A DNA stretch of 64,000 nucleotides from the NCBI RefSeq assembly GCF_000935125.1, contig NZ_JRKI01000010.1, positions 1 through 64,000 of the forward strand. Reading direction: 5' to 3'. This stretch comes from Streptomyces natalensis ATCC 27448. Lineage in GTDB: Bacteria; Actinomycetota; Actinomycetes; Streptomycetales; Streptomycetaceae. Below the pieces are notes generated by a model. It was not told the DNA's origin. It saw only the letters and a list, made by a program, of their open reading frames with translations, and did no database searches. The position numbers were made by a program, and so were the translations under genes. Of the stretch, positions 40,493-51,362 are shown piece by piece. Position 1 is the first letter of the stretch. Every line of letters begins with the position of its first letter.

Positions 40493-41515
40493 TCAGACCT
40501 GCTCGCGCTTGGCCAGCTCCGTGCAGCAGGTGTCCACGATCAGCCGGGTGACCACATAGGGGTCGACGTTGGCGTTCGGCCGCCGGTCCTCGATGTAGCC
40601 CTTCTTCTCCACCTCGACCTGCCACGGGATACGCACCGAGGCGCCGCGGTCCGAGGCGCCGTAGGAGTACTGGTCCCAGGGGGCGGTCTCGTGCGCGCCG
40701 GTCAGACGGTCCTCGATACCGGTGCCGTACTGGCGCACGTGCTCCAGCGGCTTGTCGCCCTGGCCCAGCGCCTCGCAGGCGGTGATGATCGCGTCGTAGC
40801 CCTCGCGCATCGCGCGGGTGGAGAAGTTGGTGTGCGCACCCGCGCCGTTCCAGTCGCCCTTGGCCGGCTTGGCCTCCAGCGACGCGGTGACGCCGTACTC
40901 CTCCGCCACCCGGTGCAGCAGCCAGCGCGCCACCCACATGTGGTCCGAGACCTCCAGCGCCGGCAGCGCGCCGACCTGGAACTCCCACTGGCCCGGCATG
41001 ACCTCGGCGTTGATGCCGGACAGGCCGAGGCCGGCCGCCAGGCACAGGTCGAGGTGCTTCTCGACGATCTCGCGGCCGAAGATCGCGTCGGCGCCCACAC
41101 CGCAGTAGTAGTCGCCCTGCGGAGCCGGGTAGCCGCCGCCCTCGGGGAAGCCGAGCGGGCGGTCGCCCTGGAGGAAGGTGTACTCCTGCTCGATGCCGAA
41201 GATCGGCTCCTGCGCGGCGAACTTCTCCGCCACCGGGCGCAGCAGCGCACGGGTGTTGGAGGGGTGCGGGGTGAGGTCGGTGTGCAGCACCTCGCACAGC
41301 ACCAGCAGGTGGTCGCCGCCGCGGATCGGGTCCGGGCAGCTGAACACGGGCTCCAGGACGAGGTCCGAGGAGTGGCCTTCGGCCTGGTTGGTGCTGGACC
41401 CGTCGAAGCCCCAACGCGGCAGCGTGCTCGCGTCCGTGAGGATCTTGGTCTTGGAACGGAGCTTGGCGGTCGGCTGGGTGCCGTCGATCCAGATGTACTC
41501 GGCCTTGATGGTCAC
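40493..41515 (-). CDS. glnII: Glutamine synthetase type II (GSII)
   Basis: A 340-residue eukaryotic-type glutamine synthetase, as found in Streptomyces and rhizobia. It condenses glutamate, ammonia and ATP into glutamine. Signature regions are WGFDGSSTNQAEG (residues ~34-46, the GS beta-grasp signature), EIEQEY-type FGIEQEYTFL (~103-112, metal Glu residues), GINAEVMPGQWEFQVG (~160-175) and NGAGAHTNFST (~220-230). GTG 41515 is the start, with GAGGACC upstream. Unlike type I it is not adenylylated by GlnE. A GlnR box 68-105 bases upstream predicts activation in nitrogen limitation. Confidence 0.96.
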   Translation of the reverse strand: MTIKAEYIWIDGTQPTAKLRSKTKILTDASTLPRWGFDGSSTNQAEGHSSDLVLEPVFSCPDPIRGGDHLLVLCEVLHTDLTPHPSNTRALLRPVAEKFAAQEPIFGIEQEYTFLQGDRPLGFPEGGGYPAPQGDYYCGVGADAIFGREIVEKHLDLCLAAGLGLSGINAEVMPGQWEFQVGALPALEVSDHMWVARWLLHRVAEEYGVTASLEAKPAKGDWNGAGAHTNFSTRAMREGYDAIITACEALGQGDKPLEHVRQYGTGIEDRLTGAHETAPWDQYSYGASDRGASVRIPWQVEVEKKGYIEDRRPNANVDPYVVTRLIVDTCCTELAKREQV

Positions 41516-41582
41516 GGGGTCCTCATATACGGGTAGGTGCGGGTACGCGTGCGGGCGTACCGCTGCACTTTCGCAATCGGCC

Positions 41583-41620
41583 GTTTCCCGTCCGTTGCCC
41601 GTATGTGAACCACAGGTTAC
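41583..41620 (-). promoter_or_regulatory. GlnR box of glnII
   Basis: On the minus strand four half-sites are evenly spaced: GTAAC-n6-TTCAC-n6-GCAAC-n6-GAAAC. This is the actinobacterial GlnR consensus (gTnAc-n6-GaAAc, twice), and it lies 68-105 bases upstream of the glnII start. GlnR, the global nitrogen regulator, should bind here. Confidence 0.85.
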
Positions 41621-41697
41621 TCAATCGGACATCCTTCGATTCTGTGGCTTTCTGGTGCTCTACGCCTTGCTTTTTTGGCCGTGAGGCGCGTGAAAGC

Positions 41698-42864
41698 TCA
41701 GATATGCGCCTTCACCAGCTCCTCGAATCCCAGCTGCCGGATCCGCCGGGCCAGCTCCGGGACGGTGATCCCCATGGCCGCCGCGGTGGCGCCCAGGTGC
41801 CAGTCGTGCGCTGCGAGCCGGTCCAGTACGTGCCCGCGCCGTACCTGTTTGTCGGAGAGCCGGAACGTCTTGAGGTAGGCGACCCGGCCCTTGCCGTCGG
41901 TGATCATCTCGCCGATGTGCTGCGCACGGTGCAGCGCGAACGGCGGCAGGAAGCGGGACAGCCGGAAACGCCCCATCCGGTGGACCTGGCGTACGGAGTA
42001 GGACTCGTCCAGCAGCTCGCCCGCCATCAGGTCGTGATGCTGCTCCGCCCACTCCCTCTGCCGCCGCACCGCCGCCGCGCGCAGATCCGCCACCGAGGCG
42101 ATGTACTCCGGGTCGATCCGTACGGGGACGTCCGGCACCGTACGGGGGCCGTACCGCCCGTACTGGTGGATCAGCTCGCCGTACAGGTCGTGAACGAGCG
42201 ACGGGTGCAGCGCCCGGTAGTCGTCGGGATGGGGCACCACGAAGGCGGCCGCCAGGGCGTCGGCGACATACACCAGCACGCCGCACTGGGCCGGATGGAT
42301 CTCGAAGATCCGCAGCGCATCGGCGAGCCCGCGGACCCGCCCGCCCCGGTAGGCCGTCTCCGCCCGCGGCGACAGCCCGTCGCGCACCGCCCGGCGGGTC
42401 CACTCCTCCCACACGATCGGCGGGCCGCCGAAATGCAGCGCCAGATAGCCGTCGAGCGCCAGGTGGAGCGGCAGAAAACGCAGCCCCGACGGGCCGTCGC
42501 CGGACCGGCCGGACCGGGGCATGCGCTGGGTCAGCTTGCGCGGCAGGTGCAGCGGTGCGCACTCCACCGGGGCGCGCCCGTCGCCGAACTGCGAACCGTA
42601 CGCGGCGGCGGGGCCGCCCTCGCCCGTCCAGTTCGCCACGAAACCATGCGGAATGTACGAGGTGTACGCGGTACGCCGGCCGGCCGCCACCGTGGTCGCG
42701 CCCCCGGACGTGCTCGGTGTACCTCCCGCCGCACCCTTGTCGTAGATCTCGCGGTGCAGCCGCAGATCGGTGAGCGGTTCCGCGCGCATCAGCGGGACCA
42801 GCCGCACGGCGCCCCACACCTGCGCCGGGCCCGTGCTCAGCCCCTCCATGTCCAGCCGGCTCAC
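41698..42864 (-). CDS. Probable ARPP-2-type domain protein coupled to TROVE gene
   Basis: A 388-residue protein starting VSRLDMEGLSTGPAQVWGAV. It has blocks AVRLVPLMRAEPLTDLRLHR (~19-38), AYTSYIPHGFVANW (~66-79) and LHLALDGYLALHFGGPPIVW (~131-150). A C-terminal segment is HTH-like (HDWHLGATAAAMGITVPELA, ~358-377), preceded by FRLSDKQVRRGHVLD, where a Fis-type or NtrC-type helix-turn-helix would sit. I tentatively place it in the ARPP-2 family reported with ADP-ribose and RNA-linked conflict systems. GTG 42864 overlaps the TROVE gene's TGA (GTGA). The partner implies a joint role with the Ro-like protein. Family call uncertain. Confidence 0.55.
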   Translation of the reverse strand: MSRLDMEGLSTGPAQVWGAVRLVPLMRAEPLTDLRLHREIYDKGAAGGTPSTSGGATTVAAGRRTAYTSYIPHGFVANWTGEGGPAAAYGSQFGDGRAPVECAPLHLPRKLTQRMPRSGRSGDGPSGLRFLPLHLALDGYLALHFGGPPIVWEEWTRRAVRDGLSPRAETAYRGGRVRGLADALRIFEIHPAQCGVLVYVADALAAAFVVPHPDDYRALHPSLVHDLYGELIHQYGRYGPRTVPDVPVRIDPEYIASVADLRAAAVRRQREWAEQHHDLMAGELLDESYSVRQVHRMGRFRLSRFLPPFALHRAQHIGEMITDGKGRVAYLKTFRLSDKQVRRGHVLDRLAAHDWHLGATAAAMGITVPELARRIRQLGFEELVKAHI

Positions 42865-44345
42865 CGTGCCTCCCCTCGTCCGGTGCCCGCGTCCTCCAGG
42901 AAGCGCCGGACCCGGTCGTCCAGGTGGGCGCGAAGCTCCGCCAGGCCGGTGCGGCCCTCGGCGAACCGGGCGAGCTGCACCAGCGCCGGCAGATCCTCGG
43001 CATTGCGCACCCCCGCCGTCGGCACCGAGGCCGACAGCCGCCGGACGGCGAAGTCGTCCGCGTCGTATACCGGATTGAGGTGGACGACGGCGGTACGGCC
43101 CCGGGGGTCCAGCGAGGTCCGCCAGGCACGCAGGACCTCACCGGCCAGCCCCGGAGGCGCGTTGTCCCAGCCGTCCGAGACGATCACCAGCCGCTCCGGG
43201 GCGGACTCCAGCGCGTCCAGCAGGCGCATGCCCAGCGGCGTCGCCCCGTAGGGGTAGGCCAGCAGCGCGTCCTGCCGCCCCGAGGTCCACAGCGGCAGAT
43301 ACGTCCCGGCCAGCGCCTCCAGCAGGAAATGGCAGGCCAGCGCGACCGCCAGCGGACGCTGCCGCTTCTGCCGTGACCCGGTGGCGGAGAAGCTGTCGTC
43401 CAGGACGGCCGCCACCCGCCCCCAGGTCCCGGCCTGCCCGCCCGCCGTACGGCGCGCCGCGGCCCGCAGCGCACCCGTCAGTTCGGCGCGGCGCGCCACC
43501 CGGTCGTCGAGGGACAGCCCCAGGACGTACGAGGCGAGCCGGGTCAGCGGCATTCCGGTGAGGTCTGCGCCCACTTCGGCGCGGTGCGTACGGGCCGACT
43601 CCTGGAGGCGCAGCCGCTCCAGCCGCGTCATCCGGGGCGCGATCCGCTCCAGGAAGGTGCGGCGGTCGATCCCGCGTCGGGCCGCGAATCCTTCGGCCAC
43701 CGTGAACGGCAGCTCGTACAGGGCGCCTTGTTCGTAGTGGGCCCGTCGCCAGGCGTCCAGCAGGGGGGTGGTGAAGTGCTTGCGGCGGCCCGGTGCGAAG
43801 AGGAAGTCGCCCAGTTCGCCGTCGTCCTCCTGGCCGGTGCGCGTGGTCAGGGGCAGATGGGCGTGGCGGGCGGTGCACTTGAGGCCGGTGCGGTACTTGA
43901 GGGCGTCCAGGGCGGGGTCGGGGCGCGCGGCGAGCCAGTCGCGCATGATCGCGCGGGTGCGGCGGTTGTTGACCCGGGCGGCGCGCAGCGCGCGGAACAG
44001 CCGGTAGACGCGCGGCGCCGGGAGCCGCGCCAGACGGGCCGCGATCAGCCGCCCCTCCACCCGCCGCTGCTCGGCGTCCGCCTCGCCCGCGGTCTCCAGG
44101 AGGTGCCGCACGATCAGCGCCGCGTTGTGGTCGTTGATGTCCAGGGCGAGCGAAGCAGCGTACAGGGGACGGTAGTTGACGCGTACGTAGGCGTGCAGGA
44201 AGTCCAGCGACATGTGCTGGGCGTGTTCGCCGGAGTGGAATTCGCGCTGCCCCGTGGAAGTGATCGCGGCATTGACGAACAGCAGCACATCCTCGGCCGC
44301 CACCAGATCCGCATGCGTCGTCGCCGGCTCGGCGCGCGTCGCCAT
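42861..44345 (-). CDS. TROVE/vWA protein (bacterial Ro60-like)
   Basis: A 494-residue protein starting MATRAEPATTHADLVAAEDV. Residues ~25-305 are helical-repeat TROVE type (FVNAAITSTGQREFHSGEHA, MSLDFLHAYVRVNYRPLYAA). Residues ~308-470 are a von Willebrand A domain whose metal site is intact: LDDSFSATGS (DxSxS, ~312-321), TPLGM (Thr) and VSDGWDN (Asp, ~389). Ro60 proteins are rings that bind misfolded RNA and small Y RNAs. GGGGGAGGACGGG precedes ATG 44345. It is translated with the ARPP-2-like protein. No Y RNA gene was recognised next to it. Confidence 0.85.
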   Translation of the reverse strand: MATRAEPATTHADLVAAEDVLLFVNAAITSTGQREFHSGEHAQHMSLDFLHAYVRVNYRPLYAASLALDINDHNAALIVRHLLETAGEADAEQRRVEGRLIAARLARLPAPRVYRLFRALRAARVNNRRTRAIMRDWLAARPDPALDALKYRTGLKCTARHAHLPLTTRTGQEDDGELGDFLFAPGRRKHFTTPLLDAWRRAHYEQGALYELPFTVAEGFAARRGIDRRTFLERIAPRMTRLERLRLQESARTHRAEVGADLTGMPLTRLASYVLGLSLDDRVARRAELTGALRAAARRTAGGQAGTWGRVAAVLDDSFSATGSRQKRQRPLAVALACHFLLEALAGTYLPLWTSGRQDALLAYPYGATPLGMRLLDALESAPERLVIVSDGWDNAPPGLAGEVLRAWRTSLDPRGRTAVVHLNPVYDADDFAVRRLSASVPTAGVRNAEDLPALVQLARFAEGRTGLAELRAHLDDRVRRFLEDAGTGRGEAR

Positions 44346-44596
44346 CCCGTCCTCCCCCGTAGCTGAGATGCCGGCCGGGGAATGGGGGCGCGAACAGCGA
44401 ATCGTTGCTTTGCAGAGCAGGTCCGGAAGTCGCACCGGAGTCCCGCGGCCGGCCCGGGAAACGTAACATCCGCGGGGCGGTGCGGGCCTGGGGAATTCGG
44501 GCCGGGCGGGGCCGGGGGACGGGCCGTGGGGGCGCGGAGGACGGCGGGACGGCGGCCCGCCGGGGCGTTGTCAGTGGTGCAAGGGACACTTGGCGC

Positions 44597-45580
44597 ATGA
44601 CGACTGCGGACCTGAATCCGACCCCGGCGGAGACGTCGGCCCCGGCCGAGACCCCGGCTTCGGACGCAACCCCGGCCCCGGCCCTGCGTATCGGGCTGTT
44701 CGGCACCGGGCCGTGGGCGCGGCGGGTGCACGCCCCCGTCCTCGCCGCCCATCCCGGCGTCGAGCTCACCGGCATCTGGGGGCGCCGGGCCCCGGCCGCC
44801 GCCGAGCTGGCGCAGGCGCACGGCACCCGGGCGTATGCCACCCCCGACGAGCTGTTCGCCGCCTGCGACGCCGTCTCCTTCGCCGTTCCGCCGTCCGTCC
44901 AGGCGCCGTTGGCGATACGGGCCGCGCAGGCCGGCCGTCACCTCCTCCTGGACAAGCCGGTCGCGACCACGGTGTCCGAGGCGCGCGCCGTGGCCCGTGC
45001 CGCCGAGCGCGCCGGGGTCGCCTCGGTCGTCTTCTTCACCGCCCGCTTCGGGGAACGGGAAGGGGCGTGGATCGCGGACCAGGCGGCGGCCGGCGGGTGG
45101 TTCACCGCGCATGCCGACTGGCTGGGCTCGGTCTTCGCGGAGGACGGGGGAGACAGCCCGTATGCCGCTTCGCCCTGGCGCCGCGAGAAGGGCGCCCTGT
45201 GGGACGTCGGCCCGCACGCCCTGTCAGTTCTGCTCCCGGTCCTGGGCGACGCCGAGTCCGTCACCGCCGCCCGGGGCCCGGCCGACACGGTGCTGCTGGC
45301 CCTCCGCCACCGCAGCGGTGCGGCCAGTTCGGCGACGCTCAGCCTGACCGCCCCCAGGGCCGCGTCCGGCGTCGAGGTCACCCTGCGCGGCACCACGGGC
45401 ACCGCCGCCCTGCCCCGCCGCGAGGCCGGCCCGGAGCCGGCCTTCCGCCGTGCCGTCGACGCCCTGATCGCCGGCGCCCGTACGGGCCGGCCGCATCCGT
45501 GTGATCTTGGTTTCGGGGTCCGGGTGACGGAGATCCTGGCGCAGGCCGAGCAGGCACTGGGGGGAGCGGACGGCCAATGA
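44597..45580 (+). CDS. Gfo/Idh/MocA family oxidoreductase
   Basis: A 327-residue NAD(P)-dependent dehydrogenase. After a Thr/Pro/Ala-rich tail (1-30) the Rossmann fold reads LRIGLFGTGPWARRVHAPVL (~31-50), and the family motif is HLLLDKPVATTVSEARAV (~116-133) with EKP replaced by DKP. The catalytic region is WDVGPHALSVLLP (~203-215). Such enzymes oxidise sugars or inositols; the substrate is unknown. It diverges from the TROVE operon and stands alone. Confidence 0.87.
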   Translation: MTTADLNPTPAETSAPAETPASDATPAPALRIGLFGTGPWARRVHAPVLAAHPGVELTGIWGRRAPAAAELAQAHGTRAYATPDELFAACDAVSFAVPPSVQAPLAIRAAQAGRHLLLDKPVATTVSEARAVARAAERAGVASVVFFTARFGEREGAWIADQAAAGGWFTAHADWLGSVFAEDGGDSPYAASPWRREKGALWDVGPHALSVLLPVLGDAESVTAARGPADTVLLALRHRSGAASSATLSLTAPRAASGVEVTLRGTTGTAALPRREAGPEPAFRRAVDALIAGARTGRPHPCDLGFGVRVTEILAQAEQALGGADGQ

Positions 45581-45696
45581 GGGGCTTACGGGGGACGGTT
45601 GGCCGCTTCGTACGGTGGCTGGGCGGCTGCGTACGGCCGCTTGCCCGCCCCGTACAGCGGCCTGCCCGCATCGTGCGATGGGTGGTGGCCCACCGG

Positions 45697-46206
45697 CTAC
45701 TTGATCACCGCATTGGCGCCCGCGATCAGCACCCCCAGGGCCAGGTCGGCCGCCCCGACCAGGACGGCCCCGCCGCGTCCGTACCCGCTGCGCCGCGCCG
45801 CCAGCACGCCCAGCCCGAACAGCATCGCCGCATCGACGCCCAGCCCCGCCAGCGTGCTGGGCTCCTCCGGCCAGTCGAACGCCCCGGACGCCAGCAGCAG
45901 CACCACCGTCGGCACCGCGGCCGCCACCAGCGGCCACTCGTCCCACAGATGGCGCAGCAGGCCCTGCCAGCGGTGCCCGGCCGTCTCCTTGCGATGGGTG
46001 GCCATATGGTTCGCATAGCCGTGCGCCAGCGCCGCCGTGGTGGCCGTGACCAGCACCCACACCGCGTCGTAGTACGGCGTGTACTGGTCACCGTCCCGTT
46101 GCAGCGCCGCCAGCAGCGCGCTGGCCAGCACCGTGCCGTACACGGCGCTGTACAGCTCGCGGGACGTGACGGTGGGGGACTGGGACGGTGTGGCGTGGGA
46201 CGTCAT
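45697..46206 (-). CDS. Small integral membrane protein, unknown function
   Basis: A 169-residue protein starting MTSHATPSQSPTVTSRELYS. Four membrane helices are visible (about 15-35, 47-66, 92-108, 118-165), with an intervening HRKETAGHRWQGLLRHLWDE loop. I recall similar unannotated Streptomyces membrane proteins but no function. It diverges from the acyl-CoA synthetase gene across a ~240-base region that may hold both promoters. Confidence 0.7.
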   Translation of the reverse strand: MTSHATPSQSPTVTSRELYSAVYGTVLASALLAALQRDGDQYTPYYDAVWVLVTATTAALAHGYANHMATHRKETAGHRWQGLLRHLWDEWPLVAAAVPTVVLLLASGAFDWPEEPSTLAGLGVDAAMLFGLGVLAARRSGYGRGGAVLVGAADLALGVLIAGANAVIK

Positions 46207-46443
46207 GGGGCGGCCTCCGATCTCGCAACGCGTCTGCGCTCCGCCGTCCGATCCTCCGGGCCACCCGCGCCAGGCGGCGCGCGCCGCGCGTCACCCCGCC
46301 AAAGTGGCCCGGATCGGAGGGCACCGCGGCCCGCCCGCGGCCCGCCCCGAGGCATGAGCACACCGCCCCGCCGCCACCGCCCTGCCGTCAGACACGACTC
46401 CGGCCGCCCGCACGACGGCCGCCGACCCGAGGACCCGCACCCC

Positions 46444-48102
46444 ATGACTGCCACCCCGCACACCACCGGATCCGGCCCCCTCACCGCGCCCGCCGTTCCC
46501 GCCGCGCCCGCCAGCTATGTCGAACCCCTCCTGGCCGCCCTGGCGCAGGACCCCGACCGCCCCGCCCTGATCGACGCGGACCGGACCGAGATCACCGCCG
46601 GGGCCCTGCACGCCACCGTGCACCGTATGGCGGCCGTCCTCACCGCACGGGGCATCGGCCGCGGCCGCACCGTCTCCCTCCTCAGCAACAACCGCCCCGA
46701 GGTGCTCGCCGCCCGCTACGCCGCCAATCTGGTGGGCGCCCGGGTGGTCTTCCTCTACGTCGGCACGGCCCCCGAGGTCCTGGCCCGGATCGCCGGGAGC
46801 GTGGACACCGCCCTGCTCCTCGTCGACCCCGATCTGTACGACGCCGCGCGGGCGCTGCTCGCCCACCTTCCGGGGCCGGCCCCCGAGGTGATGACCTTCG
46901 GCCCGGTGCCCGCGCCCGCAGGCGACGTGTCCGCGGACACCGCCGCGTTGGGCCCCGACCTCATCGCCGCCTGCGGTGCCCTCTCGTCCCCCGAGCGCAC
47001 GGAAGCGGGCCCGAGCCCCGTCCCCGAGATCGCGTGCGCCGCCCGCCCCGAGGACGAGTGGTGCATCCGCCACACCGGCGGAACGACCGGAATCCCCAAG
47101 GGAGTCCGGATGGTCAACGCCCCGTACGCCGCGATGCTCGCCCAGCAGCTGTCGGCCCCTGCCGGCGAGCGGCCCCGCTTCCTCGCCTGCACCTCGCTCG
47201 CCCACCTGGCGGGCATCTTCGCCGACACCACGCTCACCTCCGGCGGCACCGTCGTCCTGCACCCCGCCTTCGACCCGGCCGCGGTGCTCGCCGCCATCGC
47301 CCGTGACCGCATCACCCACCTGTGGCTGCTGCCCCCGCTCCTGCACCGCCTCCTGGACGACCCCGCCCTCCCCGCCACCGACCTCGGCTCGCTCACCAGC
47401 ATCACCTACGGCGGCTGCCCGGCCTCCCCCTCCCGGCTGGCGCAGGCGGCCGAGGTCTTCGGCCCGGTGCTGTACGGCATGTACGGCATGTCCGAGGCGA
47501 TGCTGATCAGCGTCGCCGGCCCGGAGGAGCACACCGTCACCGGACCCGGCGGCCGGGTCACGGTCGGCCGCCCGCTGCCCGGGGTGGAGCTCGCCGTCCG
47601 GGACACTGAGGGCCGCGCCCTGCCGCCGGGGGAGCAGGGCGAGGTCCACGTACGCTCCGCCGGGGTGATGCCCGGGTACTGGCAACAGCCCGAAGCGACC
47701 GCCCAGGTCCTGGGGGAGGACGGCTGGCTGCGCACCGGTGACATCGGCTGCCTGGACGACGAGGGGTACCTCTTCCTCGTCGACCGCAGCAAGGACGTGA
47801 TCATCGTCGTCGGCGGACATGTCCACCCGGCGGAGGTCGAGGACCTGTTGCACGCCCATCCGGCCGTCGCCCAGTGCGCGGTGTACGGCGTACGCACCGC
47901 CGACGAGACCGAGCAGGTGCACACCGCGATCGTCCCCGCGCCCGGCCACGACATCGACCCCGACGACATCCGCGCTTTTGTGGAAGCCCACAAAGGCACG
48001 CTCTACGTCCCGGCGGCCGTCCACGTCCTCGACACCCTGCCGCTGACCCCGGTGGGCAAGCCCGACAAGAACCGTCTGCGGGCCGCCGCCACGCCCTCGT
48101 GA
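46444..48102 (+). CDS. AMP-dependent acyl-CoA synthetase/ligase
   Basis: A 552-residue ANL-superfamily ligase that activates a carboxylic acid as acyl-AMP and then acyl-CoA. Motifs are WCIRHTGGTTGIPKGVRM (P-loop, ~199-216), YGMYGMSEAM (~346-355), GWLRTGDIGCLDDEGYLFLV (~423-442, the ATP/ribose Asp) and PLTPVGKPDKNRL (~534-546, the catalytic Lys). ATG 46444 is taken by frame and family length; the frame stays open upstream, but an earlier start would add an atypical tail. The substrate may be a fatty or aromatic acid. Confidence 0.88.
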   Translation: MTATPHTTGSGPLTAPAVPAAPASYVEPLLAALAQDPDRPALIDADRTEITAGALHATVHRMAAVLTARGIGRGRTVSLLSNNRPEVLAARYAANLVGARVVFLYVGTAPEVLARIAGSVDTALLLVDPDLYDAARALLAHLPGPAPEVMTFGPVPAPAGDVSADTAALGPDLIAACGALSSPERTEAGPSPVPEIACAARPEDEWCIRHTGGTTGIPKGVRMVNAPYAAMLAQQLSAPAGERPRFLACTSLAHLAGIFADTTLTSGGTVVLHPAFDPAAVLAAIARDRITHLWLLPPLLHRLLDDPALPATDLGSLTSITYGGCPASPSRLAQAAEVFGPVLYGMYGMSEAMLISVAGPEEHTVTGPGGRVTVGRPLPGVELAVRDTEGRALPPGEQGEVHVRSAGVMPGYWQQPEATAQVLGEDGWLRTGDIGCLDDEGYLFLVDRSKDVIIVVGGHVHPAEVEDLLHAHPAVAQCAVYGVRTADETEQVHTAIVPAPGHDIDPDDIRAFVEAHKGTLYVPAAVHVLDTLPLTPVGKPDKNRLRAAATPS

Positions 48103-48238
48103 ACGGCCGCCCGCCGACGCCCCGGGCCGGCCCGTCTCGCGTCCCCAAATACCCGCTGGCCAGGGGCTTTTGTCAGTGGCGGGCAGTAGAATGGGAACCA
48201 GTCAGTGAGGGTTCACCCAGCACTCCAGGAGGTCGCCG

Positions 48239-48511
48239 ATGGCCGCTGCCGCACTCAAGACGAAGCCTCTCCCGAGCCACCCCCTGCCCAAGAAACCGCT
48301 GCCCGCCGGCTGGCCCAGGGAGCGGTATGAATCCCACAACCGCCGTCTGAAGGCGATGCGTCTGGCCATAGCCCTGCTCGACACCGGCGTCTACCGCCCC
48401 GAGCAGGCCCACAACCGCACCATCCGCAGCACCGCGGCCGCCATAGGCGTGCACGCACCGTCCGACACGACCTGCCGCCTCGTCCGGGCCCTGCTCTACG
48501 ACAACTGCTGA
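48239..48511 (+). CDS. 90-residue conserved actinobacterial protein
   Basis: Starts MAAAALKTKPLPSHPLPKKP, preceded by a strong CAGGAGG site. A Pro/Lys-rich N-terminus precedes a helical, basic core (ERYESHNRRLKAMRLAIALL, ~29-48) and a segment with an HTH-like look (RSTAAAIGVHAPSDTTCRLV, ~63-82). It is probably DNA-associated or regulatory, but I do not recognise a named family. Confidence 0.7.
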   Translation: MAAAALKTKPLPSHPLPKKPLPAGWPRERYESHNRRLKAMRLAIALLDTGVYRPEQAHNRTIRSTAAAIGVHAPSDTTCRLVRALLYDNC

Positions 48512-48531
48512 TGCCGACGGGCGGCCCGGGG

Positions 48532-49095
48532 CTATGCCCCGGGCCGCCCGCCCGTCTCCGTATCCCCTATGTCCCCGACCTCCGCCAGCGCCTCCTCCAG
48601 CCACGCCACCCAGAAGGTCTCCAGCCCGATCCCGGCCCGCAGGACGAGGCGCCGCAGCCGGTCCTCCGGATCGGCAGCGGCCGCGAAATCGCGGCTCTCG
48701 ATCGCCTCGTACTGCGTCAACTGCCGCCGGTGCACGGCCAGATGGCGCCGCAGCTCGTCGTCGAGCCCTTCGCGTCCGACCACCGCCGCGGCCCGCAGCC
48801 GCAGCAGCAGCGCATCCCGGATGGGCTTGGACTCCTGTTCGCGCGACGCCCACTGGGCCAGCTCCGCCCGCCCCGCGGGCAGCACCTCGAACTCCTTCTT
48901 CTGCCCCCGCGCGGGCCGCTCGGACGGCAACGCCCGAATCAGCCCGCCCTGCTCCAGCTTCCCCAGCTCGCGATAGATCTGCTGATGCGTGGCCGACCAG
49001 AAGTACCCGATCGACCGGTCGAACCTGCGCGTCAGCTCCAGCCCGGACGACGGCTTTTCGAGCAGGGCGGTGAGAATCGCATGGGGGAGGGACAT
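48532..49095 (-). CDS. PadR-family transcriptional regulator
   Basis: A 187-residue PadR regulator. The winged helix is HAILTALLEKPSSGLELTRR (~5-24), then FWSATHQQIYRELGKLEQGG (~32-51, recognition and wing). The C-terminal part is a long helix for dimerisation. It starts 40 bases after the stop of the dienoyl-CoA reductase gene on the same strand and probably controls it. Inducers of PadR proteins are typically phenolic acids or drugs. Confidence 0.87.
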   Translation of the reverse strand: MSLPHAILTALLEKPSSGLELTRRFDRSIGYFWSATHQQIYRELGKLEQGGLIRALPSERPARGQKKEFEVLPAGRAELAQWASREQESKPIRDALLLRLRAAAVVGREGLDDELRRHLAVHRRQLTQYEAIESRDFAAAADPEDRLRRLVLRAGIGLETFWVAWLEEALAEVGDIGDTETGGRPGA

Positions 49096-49135
49096 GAAGG
49101 AATCCTAGGCGCGGCGCGGGTGACGTCCCCGTCCC

Positions 49136-51175
<2,040 letters not shown>

Positions 51176-51207
51176 TCAGTGACGTTGTAGACCACCGGAA
51201 GGCATTC

Positions 51208-51222
51208 TGCAACAAGGTGCAA
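51208..51222 (-). promoter_or_regulatory. TGCAA direct repeat ahead of fadH
   Basis: TGCAA-CAAGG-TGCAA lies 56-70 bases upstream of the fadH start, a 10-base (one turn) spacing. It could be an operator for the PadR protein or another regulator. No sequence outside the two half-sites is repeated. Confidence 0.35.
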
Positions 51223-51362
51223 AATACTGGGGCCGCGAGGAAGGTCACACCCCCGGGCGGCGCGGCCGTCCTCCCGCGCGGGTTGTGGATTTTCCGTGCG
51301 GACATACATCTCTTCAGGGCCGGAAAGGGGAACCGGCAGGGGGACACGTCGGAGGGGGACGC

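Noticed and set aside
44346..44596. Y RNA next to the TROVE gene
   Set aside because: A GGTCCGGAAG segment near 44420 hints at the Ro-binding stem, but no convincing long pairing was found.
46291..48024. 577-codon minus-strand frame
   Set aside because: Antisense to the acyl-CoA synthetase.
51285..51362. Longer start for the STAND protein
   Set aside because: The extra 26 residues lack a ribosome site, while GTG 51363 has GGAGGGGG upstream.
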